A stretch of DNA of 53,373 nt from an uncultured Gammaproteobacteria bacterium. Its GTDB lineage: Bacteria; Pseudomonadota; Gammaproteobacteria; GCA-001735895. The notes under the pieces were generated by a model, which had not been told where the DNA came from, ran no database searches, and was given only the letters and a program-made list of their open reading frames with translations. Position 1 is the stretch's first letter. Every line of letters begins with the position of its first letter. The stretch is taken from contig CALCSG010000397.1 of NCBI GenBank assembly GCA_937894085.1, forward strand, positions 1 through 53,373, given 5' to 3'. This document shows positions 28,679 through 37,332 of this stretch, piece after piece. The translations under genes and the position numbers were made by a program.

Positions 28679-30539
28679 AGACAATGAGAATGCCTGGCTG
28701 GATAACCTGAAGCGTCAGGTCGGCATAAGACGTGGAATAATTCTACATGGTGATGTACTGGATGTGTGTTATGACGTTGGCAGCACAACCTATCAGCCAA
28801 TTTTAGATGTTGTTTTACGTACCCTGAAAGAGCGCGGCTTTCAGCATGTTGTAGTATGGGATCGCTTTTCTGGCGTTGAAAATATCTCAAGTGATAAATG
28901 GGCATCATTGGTCAAGGAGGCAACTTTTGGTTCTTCCCCGCAAGATGTTGAATCAGGTGACGATTATGATGTTGGACCGCGTGATACTCAGGCAGACACC
29001 AGTCAGGGTGTAGTACTGCCCAATGCAGATGATTTCCTTGCCGTCGTATACCACCATATGCTCAACATGAAGAAGGAGCGTGTGGCATTTATCCTTGATT
29101 GGTCGAATTATCTTTTTGGGAATGCAAACGCCTTGTCGGAACAAGAGCGGCAATGGCTATTAATTATATCCAAAGCGATCCGCAATGCACCGGTGCCTCT
29201 CGATGACGCAGAAGGTCTTTCAAAGCCAACGAACATTGTCGTACTTCTTTGTAAAAGACTTGGTTCGATCCCACCCTCGCTCTACCAGGCGAATCCTTCT
29301 ATTCAAGAAATTATTGTATCCTCTCCAGGTCGTGTGGAACGGGAACATTTCCTCAAAAGAAACATCGACAAATGGTTGCTTCGTTCTACGCCAAAGCCTG
29401 GCGAAATGGCATTTAATGATTTCGTTGATGCACTCGAAGGCATGTCGCTAAGAGATTTACAGCAGCTTATTCGACTTTCTCGACAGGTTCCCGGTGACCC
29501 ACTCACTTCTGAGCGCCTAATCAACCTGTACCGTTATGGTGAGCAAAAAAGCCCGTGGGAAGATCTTAGCAGATCGAAACTGGCTACAATTCGCGATACC
29601 CTTAAGAAACGAGTAAAAGGGCAGGAGGATGCCGTCGACAAAGTGTCCGGGGTCATTATTCGAGCGTTTACCGGGCTATCAGGGCTTCAGCATTCTAAAA
29701 AACAGAGGATGCCAAAGGGTACTCTCTTTTTTGTCGGGCCGACCGGTGTTGGCAAGACGGAATTGGCTAAAGCTCTTGCTCAGTTTTTATTTGGAGACGA
29801 GGATGCCTGCATTCGCTTTGATATGTCCGAATTTAATCACGAACACAGCGATCAGCGACTTGTTGGAGCTCCTCCTGGCTATGTTGGATACGAGGAAGGA
29901 GGGCAACTCACTAATGCTGTCAAAAAGAAGCCTTTCTCTGTTCTTCTTTTTGATGAGATTGAAAAGGCTCATGTGCGTATCCTTGATAAGTTTCTCCAGA
30001 TTCTTGAAGATGGAAGATTAACTGACGGGAAAGGAGAGACTGTTAATTTTTCTGAAACCGTTATTATCTTTACTTCGAATATTGGTGCTTCAGAAGTCGA
30101 ACTCCAGGATGATAAAGATTCTGTTCGGCAACAATTTATGGAAAAGGTTCGCGAACACTTTGTATCTGTTGCGAAACGTCCTGAACTATTGAACCGCATC
30201 GGTGACAATATCGTACCGTTCAACTTCATCACAGACGACGATTTTCTCGTCTCAATAGCTCGCGCCAAACTACAGCCCCTGCGTGAACGGCTCAAAGAAA
30301 AATACCGCATAACGGACCTGTCATTTGATGATGAAGAAAAAGCGCTGCTCGCACTTTCCAGGGGGGTGGATCGTCAAATGGGAGGGCGTGGCGTCCTTAA
30401 TGAGATTGTTAAACAAATCATCGATCCGTTGGCCGATTTCTTGTTCGAGGAAGAGGAAGATCCAGCTCATTACTCAGGGCGATTTATCGCAGTGCACCAG
30501 GCCGGAAACGAAGCAACTTTTGCATTCGAGGTGAAATAG
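28671..30539 (+). CDS. ClpA/B-like AAA+ protein with a degenerate N-terminal ATPase-like module
   Basis: ATG at 28671 overlaps the upstream stop. GQEDAVDKVSGVIIRA...FVGPTGVGKTELAKALA...RFDMSEFNHEHSDQRLVGAPPGYVGYEEGGQLTNAVKKKPFSVLLFDEIEKAH (ClpB second-module motifs). Confidence 0.9.
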   Translation: MAKDNENAWLDNLKRQVGIRRGIILHGDVLDVCYDVGSTTYQPILDVVLRTLKERGFQHVVVWDRFSGVENISSDKWASLVKEATFGSSPQDVESGDDYDVGPRDTQADTSQGVVLPNADDFLAVVYHHMLNMKKERVAFILDWSNYLFGNANALSEQERQWLLIISKAIRNAPVPLDDAEGLSKPTNIVVLLCKRLGSIPPSLYQANPSIQEIIVSSPGRVEREHFLKRNIDKWLLRSTPKPGEMAFNDFVDALEGMSLRDLQQLIRLSRQVPGDPLTSERLINLYRYGEQKSPWEDLSRSKLATIRDTLKKRVKGQEDAVDKVSGVIIRAFTGLSGLQHSKKQRMPKGTLFFVGPTGVGKTELAKALAQFLFGDEDACIRFDMSEFNHEHSDQRLVGAPPGYVGYEEGGQLTNAVKKKPFSVLLFDEIEKAHVRILDKFLQILEDGRLTDGKGETVNFSETVIIFTSNIGASEVELQDDKDSVRQQFMEKVREHFVSVAKRPELLNRIGDNIVPFNFITDDDFLVSIARAKLQPLRERLKEKYRITDLSFDDEEKALLALSRGVDRQMGGRGVLNEIVKQIIDPLADFLFEEEEDPAHYSGRFIAVHQAGNEATFAFEVK

Positions 30540-30541
30540 GC

Positions 30542-31126
30542 ATGGCTAAACTAAATCTAGCGAACTGGATCGACAGCACCGAAGTAGAAGGCCCTGGAAA
30601 ACGCTTTGCGCTTTGGGTACAAGGATGTTTGCTAAAATGCCCTGAGTGCTGTAACCCCCACATGTTCGATATTGCTCCACGTACTATAGTTGAAACCAGG
30701 GAAGTTCTGACGTGGATTGCTAATTCAAAATATGAACACTCAATTAAAGGTGTTACTTTTCTAGGTGGTGAGCCAATGCTACAGGCCAGAGGCCTTTCTG
30801 AAATTGCGCAAGGTTGTAAAGAAATGGGTTTGTCAGTTGTTGTCTTTTCAGGCTATACGCTCGAATACCTAAGAAAGAATCCTTTGCTAGGAGTATCAGA
30901 GTTACTCGAATTCACAGATATTTTAGTCGACGGACCTTTTATTTCGGAAAAGCCTGAGCACAATAGAAATTGGGTTGGGTCTACAAATCAACATCTTCAC
31001 TTCTTGTCAAACTATTACGAAAAAGGAATTGAATTCGATAAAAAATATTCAAATGGGATTGAGTTACGTATATTTGAGAATGGGATTATGTCTACAAATG
31101 GTTGGCCATCAAGTATTGATCTTTAA
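30542..31126 (+). CDS. Radical SAM protein, NrdG (anaerobic RNR activase)-like
   Basis: FALWVQGCLLKCPECCNPHMFD (CxxxCxxC), GVTFLGGEPMLQARGL (GGEP), SGYTLEYL, DILVDGPF. Confidence 0.88.
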   Translation: MAKLNLANWIDSTEVEGPGKRFALWVQGCLLKCPECCNPHMFDIAPRTIVETREVLTWIANSKYEHSIKGVTFLGGEPMLQARGLSEIAQGCKEMGLSVVVFSGYTLEYLRKNPLLGVSELLEFTDILVDGPFISEKPEHNRNWVGSTNQHLHFLSNYYEKGIEFDKKYSNGIELRIFENGIMSTNGWPSSIDL

Positions 31127-32124
31127 GTAATGACTCCAGAAAAAGCTCATGTCAGTTTGTTATCAATAGGTGCTATAAACCTCTATTACATTTAATGATG
31201 TTTAGATTTTACTAAAATAAGTGAAAAATAATTTACACAATGTAATCAAAAAATCGAATGCCTGCTTTATCTTCACATACCAAAAATAAATTGTATTTTT
31301 GATGATGAAAATGACATCATGACCTGAAATATAAGGAGAATGCTAATGGCTCCTATCGCCACGAACCCGACGCACCCTACAGCCTGTAAGGAATGACCGC
31401 TATGAGTAGATAGCAGTTATAAGTAATCAAAGAAATTAATTTAAAAAGTAAATTATAGATATTTTTAATATTTATTTTTTCATCGAGATTTTATGTAGTA
31501 CTTGTCACCTGATCCCATTCTGGAGCCATTGCGCCAATGATAAACGCGATAACTTCGACGCTAGACAGATATTTCAATAGTACCGTCATAGCCATAGGAA
31601 TCATCGTCAGCAATTTTATCTGGTTCATCATTCCAGGCTGATGTGGATGGGTTTGTTAATCTGGTGAAGAGATTTTCCATGAACCGCAATCACTTCCTGT
31701 AGTATCGTGGAGTGAATCAAGTTGTCACTTTCCTGTCGCACGGATTTTAATTCTTTTTTGAGATCAAATACGGAGACGTTCCACGGTATCCATCCGGCAC
31801 CAAGTAGTGGAATGGCTCTCAATTCAAGGGTCAGATCATTCCCAGATTCCAGATCTGATTGCTCTCAAAGGTCATCTGTCTGGGCAAGCCGCAACGCTTG
31901 TCCCGAACTCTAACCGGCAGTGTTTTGATGACAGTTTTAACCAGAGCTTTATTTTACCACAATAGAGAATATATCGAGAAGACCAAGACTTCTATACTGC
32001 GCTATCCATCCTCGACCTGAAGTGACTATGCTTTTCGCAATTTTTTGGTAAATTGATTACTATCCAGAAAATAGAGTTAAAAAGTTCCGTGTTATAGATA
32101 TTAGTATGGTAGGATTAATCATGG

Positions 32125-32150
32125 TAGCTGGCCATATAAACAGCATATTC
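32125..32150 (+). promoter_or_regulatory. Orphan leader stem-loop (no gene directly downstream)
   Basis: TAGCTGGCCATATAAACAGCATATT; no plausible CDS before the next leader at 32299. Confidence 0.5.
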
Positions 32151-32298
32151 AATGAGTTGCCAACCCAAAGGCATCGCCTACGCTCGACTTCAGGATGTTT
32201 AACGTCCTAAATATCCCTTAAATACCAATATGCAGATACTTGCGCCTGGAAATCAGGCCTGGATAGAATTTTCGTCGAATTATTCGACAAAAATAAGG

Positions 32299-32394
32299 TA
32301 GCTGGCCTTTTAAAATTAACCAGCATTCACCCCATGGGGCATATTAGCCCCGTAGGACTGGTGTGCTCCTTTTTTAACTTAGAAGGAGAAAATA
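32299..32394 (+). promoter_or_regulatory. Leader element E
   Basis: TAGCTGGCCTTTTAAAATTAACCAGCA, then ATGGGGC-ATATTA-GCCCCGT, then CTCCTT...AAGGAG before the ATG at 32395. Confidence 0.65.
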
Positions 32395-33429
32395 ATGACT
32401 ACATCAGTCAATCATCTTGAAAAGTTGGCCATTGTTCAGACAGATTTTGATATCTGGGGAGGCAAGGTCAAACTCGACGACCCGGATATCAAGTTAGGTA
32501 TAGGCGGTACATTACCCCCTAAGTCCCTGGCTGAACTGGGTAATAAAAAAATCATCGATCCCAAGCATCTAAGACCTTTTAATAGGTTGAAGACGAAGGC
32601 TAGACGTTTATGCCTGGCTAAAGGGATGTCCTTTATGAATGGCTTTGCGGTTCCTTTGGATGAAATTGATCGGATCAGTAGTGAACTTGATGAAATACGT
32701 CGTGAGATGAATAACCTCAAGACTGACTTCATGGCTAACTACGATAAGCATATTTCCGAATGGCGATCAGAAAATACAGAATACAGTGAGGCAATCACCA
32801 AAGGTGTGCTTCCAGCTCAAGTTATTGAAAAAAAATTTGGGTTTGAATTCACTGTTTTCCAGGTTGATCCTGTTAATCAATCTGAAAGCCAGAAGCTTCA
32901 GAATATGGCCTCCGGTCTGTCTGGAGAGTTAATGGCTGAGATCGTGAAAGAGTCCGATGATTTTTTTCATAAAAATCTAAAGGGAAAAGACTTGTGTCAG
33001 GTTAATACTCAAAAAACTTTGATTCGTATACGAGACAAGGTTGAAGGATTAAGTTTCCTGGACAATCGATTCCTGTCCATTGTAAAGCTGCTCGATATTA
33101 CTATTAAGGGCTACCCTGATTCAGGGAAAGTCGTTACCGGTGAGCCGTTTTACAGAATCTTATCTGCCATCTTGATCCTGTCATCCACTGACAAGATTAA
33201 CGATTACGCGACAGGTTCAGTTGACCTTGATGACATGACCAGTCGGTATATGTTCGCAGAAAATGTCAACACTGATGAATCTAAAGATGACAATGTGTCC
33301 GCTATAAACGTCGAAGAATTTCCAAAACAGAACTTGAATGAGGAATCATTTGAAGATGATATGGATGACGATGATATCGATGCATTTTTCCAGCAACATC
33401 AAGCAACAGCAGATGGCTCATTCTTTTAA
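32395..33429 (+). CDS. DUF3150-like protein
   Basis: Position next to the CobT-like gene and overall pattern recall the SXT/IncA-C DUF3150 protein. Confidence 0.6.
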   Translation: MTTSVNHLEKLAIVQTDFDIWGGKVKLDDPDIKLGIGGTLPPKSLAELGNKKIIDPKHLRPFNRLKTKARRLCLAKGMSFMNGFAVPLDEIDRISSELDEIRREMNNLKTDFMANYDKHISEWRSENTEYSEAITKGVLPAQVIEKKFGFEFTVFQVDPVNQSESQKLQNMASGLSGELMAEIVKESDDFFHKNLKGKDLCQVNTQKTLIRIRDKVEGLSFLDNRFLSIVKLLDITIKGYPDSGKVVTGEPFYRILSAILILSSTDKINDYATGSVDLDDMTSRYMFAENVNTDESKDDNVSAINVEEFPKQNLNEESFEDDMDDDDIDAFFQQHQATADGSFF

Positions 33430-33476
33430 GTGATCCCCGCCCGTTAGGGCGGAATTGCTTCTTACAGGAGAAAAAT

Positions 33477-35252
33477 ATGAAAAACAGAAATACTGTTTTC
33501 AATGCATTGCCGATTGTGGCAGCACATTACGGTGATAAGTTTGGCGTTAAGGTCGTAGTTGGTGGATCTGATGCAAGAACGAATGGGGACGTTATCCTGC
33601 TACCAAATATAGCGGAGAACTATCCACAAAAGAAAGTGATTTGGGGCTATTTGGCTCATGAAGCTGGGCATGTACGAATGTCAGATTTTGAGCTACTACC
33701 TGAGGTTATTAAATCTGGTATTCCTTTTCGGAAATCTATTTTAAATGCAATTGAAGATTACCGTATCGAAAGAGGGATGATTGAGCTTTATCCAGGCGTT
33801 ACTCATGACCTTAACCAAATGGTTGTTTATCTTAAAGACTGCGGATTGTTTCAGGCAGCCAATAAGGACAGCCATCCATCACAAATACTTCAATCCAAAA
33901 TCCTATATTGGTTGCGATCTAAATTGCTTAATCAACCAGTGGATGATCTTGAACAATCAGCTGAGATGGCGATGAGTGAAGTTTTTAATGAGGGAGTTAA
34001 TACTCGCTTGGCGGTACTACTCAGAAAAGCCTCGACGCTTGAAACAACCCGAGATTGTCTGAATCTGACGGACAGCATTCTTAAAATGCTGGAAGAGGAA
34101 GAAGGGAAGGAGAGGGAGCAAAATCATAATGACTCAGAAAATTCGTCAGGAGATGATGTAGACCCATCCAACGATTCAGCTCAGAATCAATCTTCAAGTG
34201 ATTCAACGGATCCGTCCAACGATGATTCAGAGCGTGAAAATAGTTCTGCAGACTCTGATGACAATTCAGACGGAACATCCTCAAAGGGTGATGATTCCGA
34301 TCAATCAGAAGCTGAAAGTAATAGTTCTGACGGTACATTACCTCCTGATACATCTAAAGGTGATGGAATTGGCTCAGATCAGGCAATTCGACAGGCTCTG
34401 GAGGCCTCGGATGATGATTTACCTCAAGATGCTATCGAGGCATTAAAAGAGGAGTTTTTAAACGAAGCTGATCTGCATGGTGATGGTGATTACTGCACGA
34501 TACCGACAGCACCTGATTTACCAGGTAATGAAAGTGCGGGCGCGTCCATGTTGCAACAAGTGGGTTCAACGACATCCAAACTAAGAGCACAACTAATGGG
34601 TTTGGTTCAGTCGTCGAAACAGAATCGGGATCGATCAGGCTACACCGGGCGAAGACTGAATTCTAGCCAGTTGCACCGGGTTCTGAAGGGAGATACAAAA
34701 ATTTTCAGAAAACGGGATCATCGGATACAACCTAATACAGCCGTGCATATATTGACGGATTTATCAGGATCAATGGATGGTTACGAAGAAGTGGTTGCAA
34801 GAGAATCCTCAATGGCAATTGCGATGGCACTGGAAAGTATTCCCGGTGTTAATCCCGCAGTTACTTATTTTGGCGGTTATTCTGATGACCCGGTTCGTGC
34901 AGTTGTACGACATGGGCAATCCGTGTATCAGCAGGCAAAGAAGTTTCCGCATGGAACATGGGGATGCACGCCGCTTGCTGAAGCTATTTGGTATGCCGCT
35001 TTTGAGCTATCCAAGACCCTGGAGGAGCGCCATTTATTGATGGTGGTTACGGATGGGCAACCGGATGATAGCCTGGCCACCGAAAAAGTCTTAAAACTGT
35101 GTGAGAACGCAGGCATTGAGACGATTGGTATAGGCATTGGGCATGAGGTTGAAGACTATTTTGATCGATCTGTTGTGATTCATTCAGTGGATGAATTAAG
35201 GCAGACATTATTTCGTTTAATGCGGGATAAATTAATCGTTCAAGCCGCTTAA
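33477..35252 (+). CDS. CobT-like VWA-domain protein
   Basis: Zinc-protease-like GYLAHEAGHVRMSDFELL, acidic Ser/Asp-rich linker, VHILTDLSGSMDGYEEVVARESSMAIAMAL (MIDAS), VVTDGQPDDS. Confidence 0.85.
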   Translation: MKNRNTVFNALPIVAAHYGDKFGVKVVVGGSDARTNGDVILLPNIAENYPQKKVIWGYLAHEAGHVRMSDFELLPEVIKSGIPFRKSILNAIEDYRIERGMIELYPGVTHDLNQMVVYLKDCGLFQAANKDSHPSQILQSKILYWLRSKLLNQPVDDLEQSAEMAMSEVFNEGVNTRLAVLLRKASTLETTRDCLNLTDSILKMLEEEEGKEREQNHNDSENSSGDDVDPSNDSAQNQSSSDSTDPSNDDSERENSSADSDDNSDGTSSKGDDSDQSEAESNSSDGTLPPDTSKGDGIGSDQAIRQALEASDDDLPQDAIEALKEEFLNEADLHGDGDYCTIPTAPDLPGNESAGASMLQQVGSTTSKLRAQLMGLVQSSKQNRDRSGYTGRRLNSSQLHRVLKGDTKIFRKRDHRIQPNTAVHILTDLSGSMDGYEEVVARESSMAIAMALESIPGVNPAVTYFGGYSDDPVRAVVRHGQSVYQQAKKFPHGTWGCTPLAEAIWYAAFELSKTLEERHLLMVVTDGQPDDSLATEKVLKLCENAGIETIGIGIGHEVEDYFDRSVVIHSVDELRQTLFRLMRDKLIVQAA

Positions 35253-35341
35253 AAACCTGACCATACCTGCCCAGACCAGGAGATATTTGTTTTGCATTCT
35301 CCTGTCTGGGGGAGGGTGCGCCTTTTAATAGGAGATCCTTT

Positions 35342-35788
35342 ATGTGGAATCTTGGCGTTTTTGTTGATGCCGATAATGTATCAGCAGAAAAAACAGAAAA
35401 AGCCATCACCATGCTCCAGCAGCACGGTGATATCAAGTTTATAAAAGCTTATGGCAATTGGAGCAGTCGCAATGCTCTTTGGAAGAAGGTTCTTAACCAA
35501 TATGGCGTTGAAGCTAGTCATCGCTACAACATAACCCAAAGGAAAAATGCGACTGATATATCTTTGGCTGCCGATGCTACTGCGAGCCTTTACTCATTAG
35601 AGTTTGATACTCTAGCAATTGTGTCTTCAGACTCTGATTATTTACCGTTAGTACAACATGCACGATCTTGTGGTAAACGAACCATTGGTGTCGGGTTTAG
35701 ACAAACACCGGGCGCATACTCGCGTCAATGTGACTCTTTCCAGTATATCGATGAGCCTGAAATCATAGGCATGGTTGCTGCTAATTAA
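35342..35788 (+). CDS. NYN-domain (LabA/DUF88-like) putative RNase
   Basis: LGVFVDADNVSAEKTEKA...KNATDISLAADATASLYSLEFDTLAIVSSDSDYLPLVQHARSCGKRTIGVG. Confidence 0.85.
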   Translation: MWNLGVFVDADNVSAEKTEKAITMLQQHGDIKFIKAYGNWSSRNALWKKVLNQYGVEASHRYNITQRKNATDISLAADATASLYSLEFDTLAIVSSDSDYLPLVQHARSCGKRTIGVGFRQTPGAYSRQCDSFQYIDEPEIIGMVAAN

Positions 35789-36152
35789 CCCTGAAGGGGT
35801 ATTACTCCTTTGTCGGGGTGATGCCTCTTCTATATTAATTTGAGGTTTAATCATGAAACAACAATACGATTGTTTCATATTATTGATCCTCTACTGGATG
35901 TTCAACCAAAGTAGAGTGATCAAGATGAATCAATGGAGTTAAGAAAATCGACAGCCATGGAAATATATCGATGGTTTTGGTCGCATCTGGATATACATGA
36001 AAGCTTGTCTTTAAAACCAGGTTTCGTGGGAATGGGGCATGGTGTAATCAGTTTTTTGATCACTATTCTTGGTCTATTTGCATGAATTGTGATTATAGCT
36101 TCTGGTATCCCGGTTACGGGGAATCAGGGGCATTTTGGAAGTTAGAGGAATT

Positions 36153-36590
36153 ATGAATAAAACCGTTGTGGCATTGATACTGTTTTGTGTCGCTTTTACA
36201 TTCTGGTGGTCCTGGAAGTTGGACTCATCTTTTTTTATATACCGGCATGAAGTCCCAGAGGCACTGAATATAAAAATTAACGAAACCTTTTTCCCTTACC
36301 TCAAAGGTCGTGATATTACCGGTATCCGATTCGGAAGCAAAAGTGCCCATCAAAGTGAAAAAGTCCCTATTGAAATCGTGGCAGAAGAAACAGAAGAATG
36401 GATGACTAGCAACAGTCGTACGGGACCGATAAAATTAGATATAGATCTGGATAATGAGAAAACGAAAATTTACTGGGATATACCGCAGGATACGCCGATG
36501 GAAGATGCTAATGCCTTATTAGCTCAATCTTTATGGGATGCCCTGATTCAATATGATGACATTATTAAGATAAAAAATAGTTACGAGTAA
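36153..36590 (+). CDS. Hypothetical protein with N-terminal transmembrane/signal segment
   Basis: MNKTVVALILFCVAFTFWWSW N-terminus; AGAGG before the ATG at 36153. Confidence 0.5.
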   Translation: MNKTVVALILFCVAFTFWWSWKLDSSFFIYRHEVPEALNIKINETFFPYLKGRDITGIRFGSKSAHQSEKVPIEIVAEETEEWMTSNSRTGPIKLDIDLDNEKTKIYWDIPQDTPMEDANALLAQSLWDALIQYDDIIKIKNSYE

Positions 36591-36626
36591 CGCAGACTAA
36601 TTCGGGCCTTGAATCCCTGAATGTTA

Positions 36627-36757
36627 ATCGATAGAATCAAGCTGTTATCGTTCTATCGATACATTGATAGCTGGTCAATTCAAATAACCAGCATTTTCCC
36701 CACCTGGGTACATTCACCCAGACGGGTGTGGTGTACCCATAAAATATGGAGTTCACC
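36627..36757 (+). promoter_or_regulatory. Leader element F with a perfect 10-bp inverted repeat
   Basis: ATCGATAGAA (36627-36636)/TTCTATCGAT (36651-36660); TAGCTGGTCAATTCAAATAACCAGCA at 36668; GGGTAC...CACCC-AGAC-GGGTG...GTACCC. Confidence 0.65.
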
Positions 36758-37312
36758 ATGTCTATACAAAAAGCTTTTTCAGCCATGCAACTTGCCGCTG
36801 AAAAAAATAACCTTCCGGTTGTGTTCAAAAATGATCTTGAACAGGATTATCGTATCCTGCAGAATCACAATACGGATTTTATCTGGTTATTGCGTACAGG
36901 AGGTACTGTACTGACCCCAATCGGGGTTGGTGTGGAGCCTGTATACATCACCTACTGGAAGTATCAAAACCACGGCCAAAGAGTTATTCCTTTTCTTGTC
37001 AATAAAAGTGCGGGATATATCGAAAAGATTGCTATGGAACGAGCCGAAAAATTGATACTGCAACTACCGAGTCAACTCAATACTTTTATGTCATCCGATG
37101 CAATTGTGCAAAAGGTGCAATCTGTTTTAGAAGAAGGTAAAAAGAAGAAAATCTGGGGTACTTTTGTATCACCGGATATTGAAATCAGTGATTGGTCTGA
37201 ATGGCTTAATTTTTTCATCTTATCAGACAATGAATTGATGAAGGTTTATCTTCAGCGAGCAATGCATTTACTCAAAAACAGTAAGTCTGAGTTGCAATCT
37301 AACGCGGCTTAA
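36758..37312 (+). CDS. Hypothetical protein
   Basis: ATG at 36758 after ATGGAGTTCACC. Confidence 0.6.
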   Translation: MSIQKAFSAMQLAAEKNNLPVVFKNDLEQDYRILQNHNTDFIWLLRTGGTVLTPIGVGVEPVYITYWKYQNHGQRVIPFLVNKSAGYIEKIAMERAEKLILQLPSQLNTFMSSDAIVQKVQSVLEEGKKKKIWGTFVSPDIEISDWSEWLNFFILSDNELMKVYLQRAMHLLKNSKSELQSNAA

Positions 37313-37332
37313 AAGTCGTATCACTTTTACCC

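Noticed and set aside
30542-31126. Annotating the radical SAM gene simply as nrdG
   Set aside because: No nrdD in the window and it is embedded in an unrelated operon, so a functional NrdG call is not supported.
31127-32100. Possible transposase remnant around 31628-31913
   Set aside because: Only short broken frames; I could not match them to a family by eye.
9002-35252. Reading the CobS/CobT-like genes as cobalamin biosynthesis
   Set aside because: No other cobalamin genes are present; the context is a conjugative-element core, so the names reflect fold similarity only.
36668-36698. Leader stem-loop as a tRNA fragment, because of TTCAAAT resembling a T-loop
   Set aside because: No acceptor, D or anticodon stems around it, and other copies lack the TTCAAAT loop.
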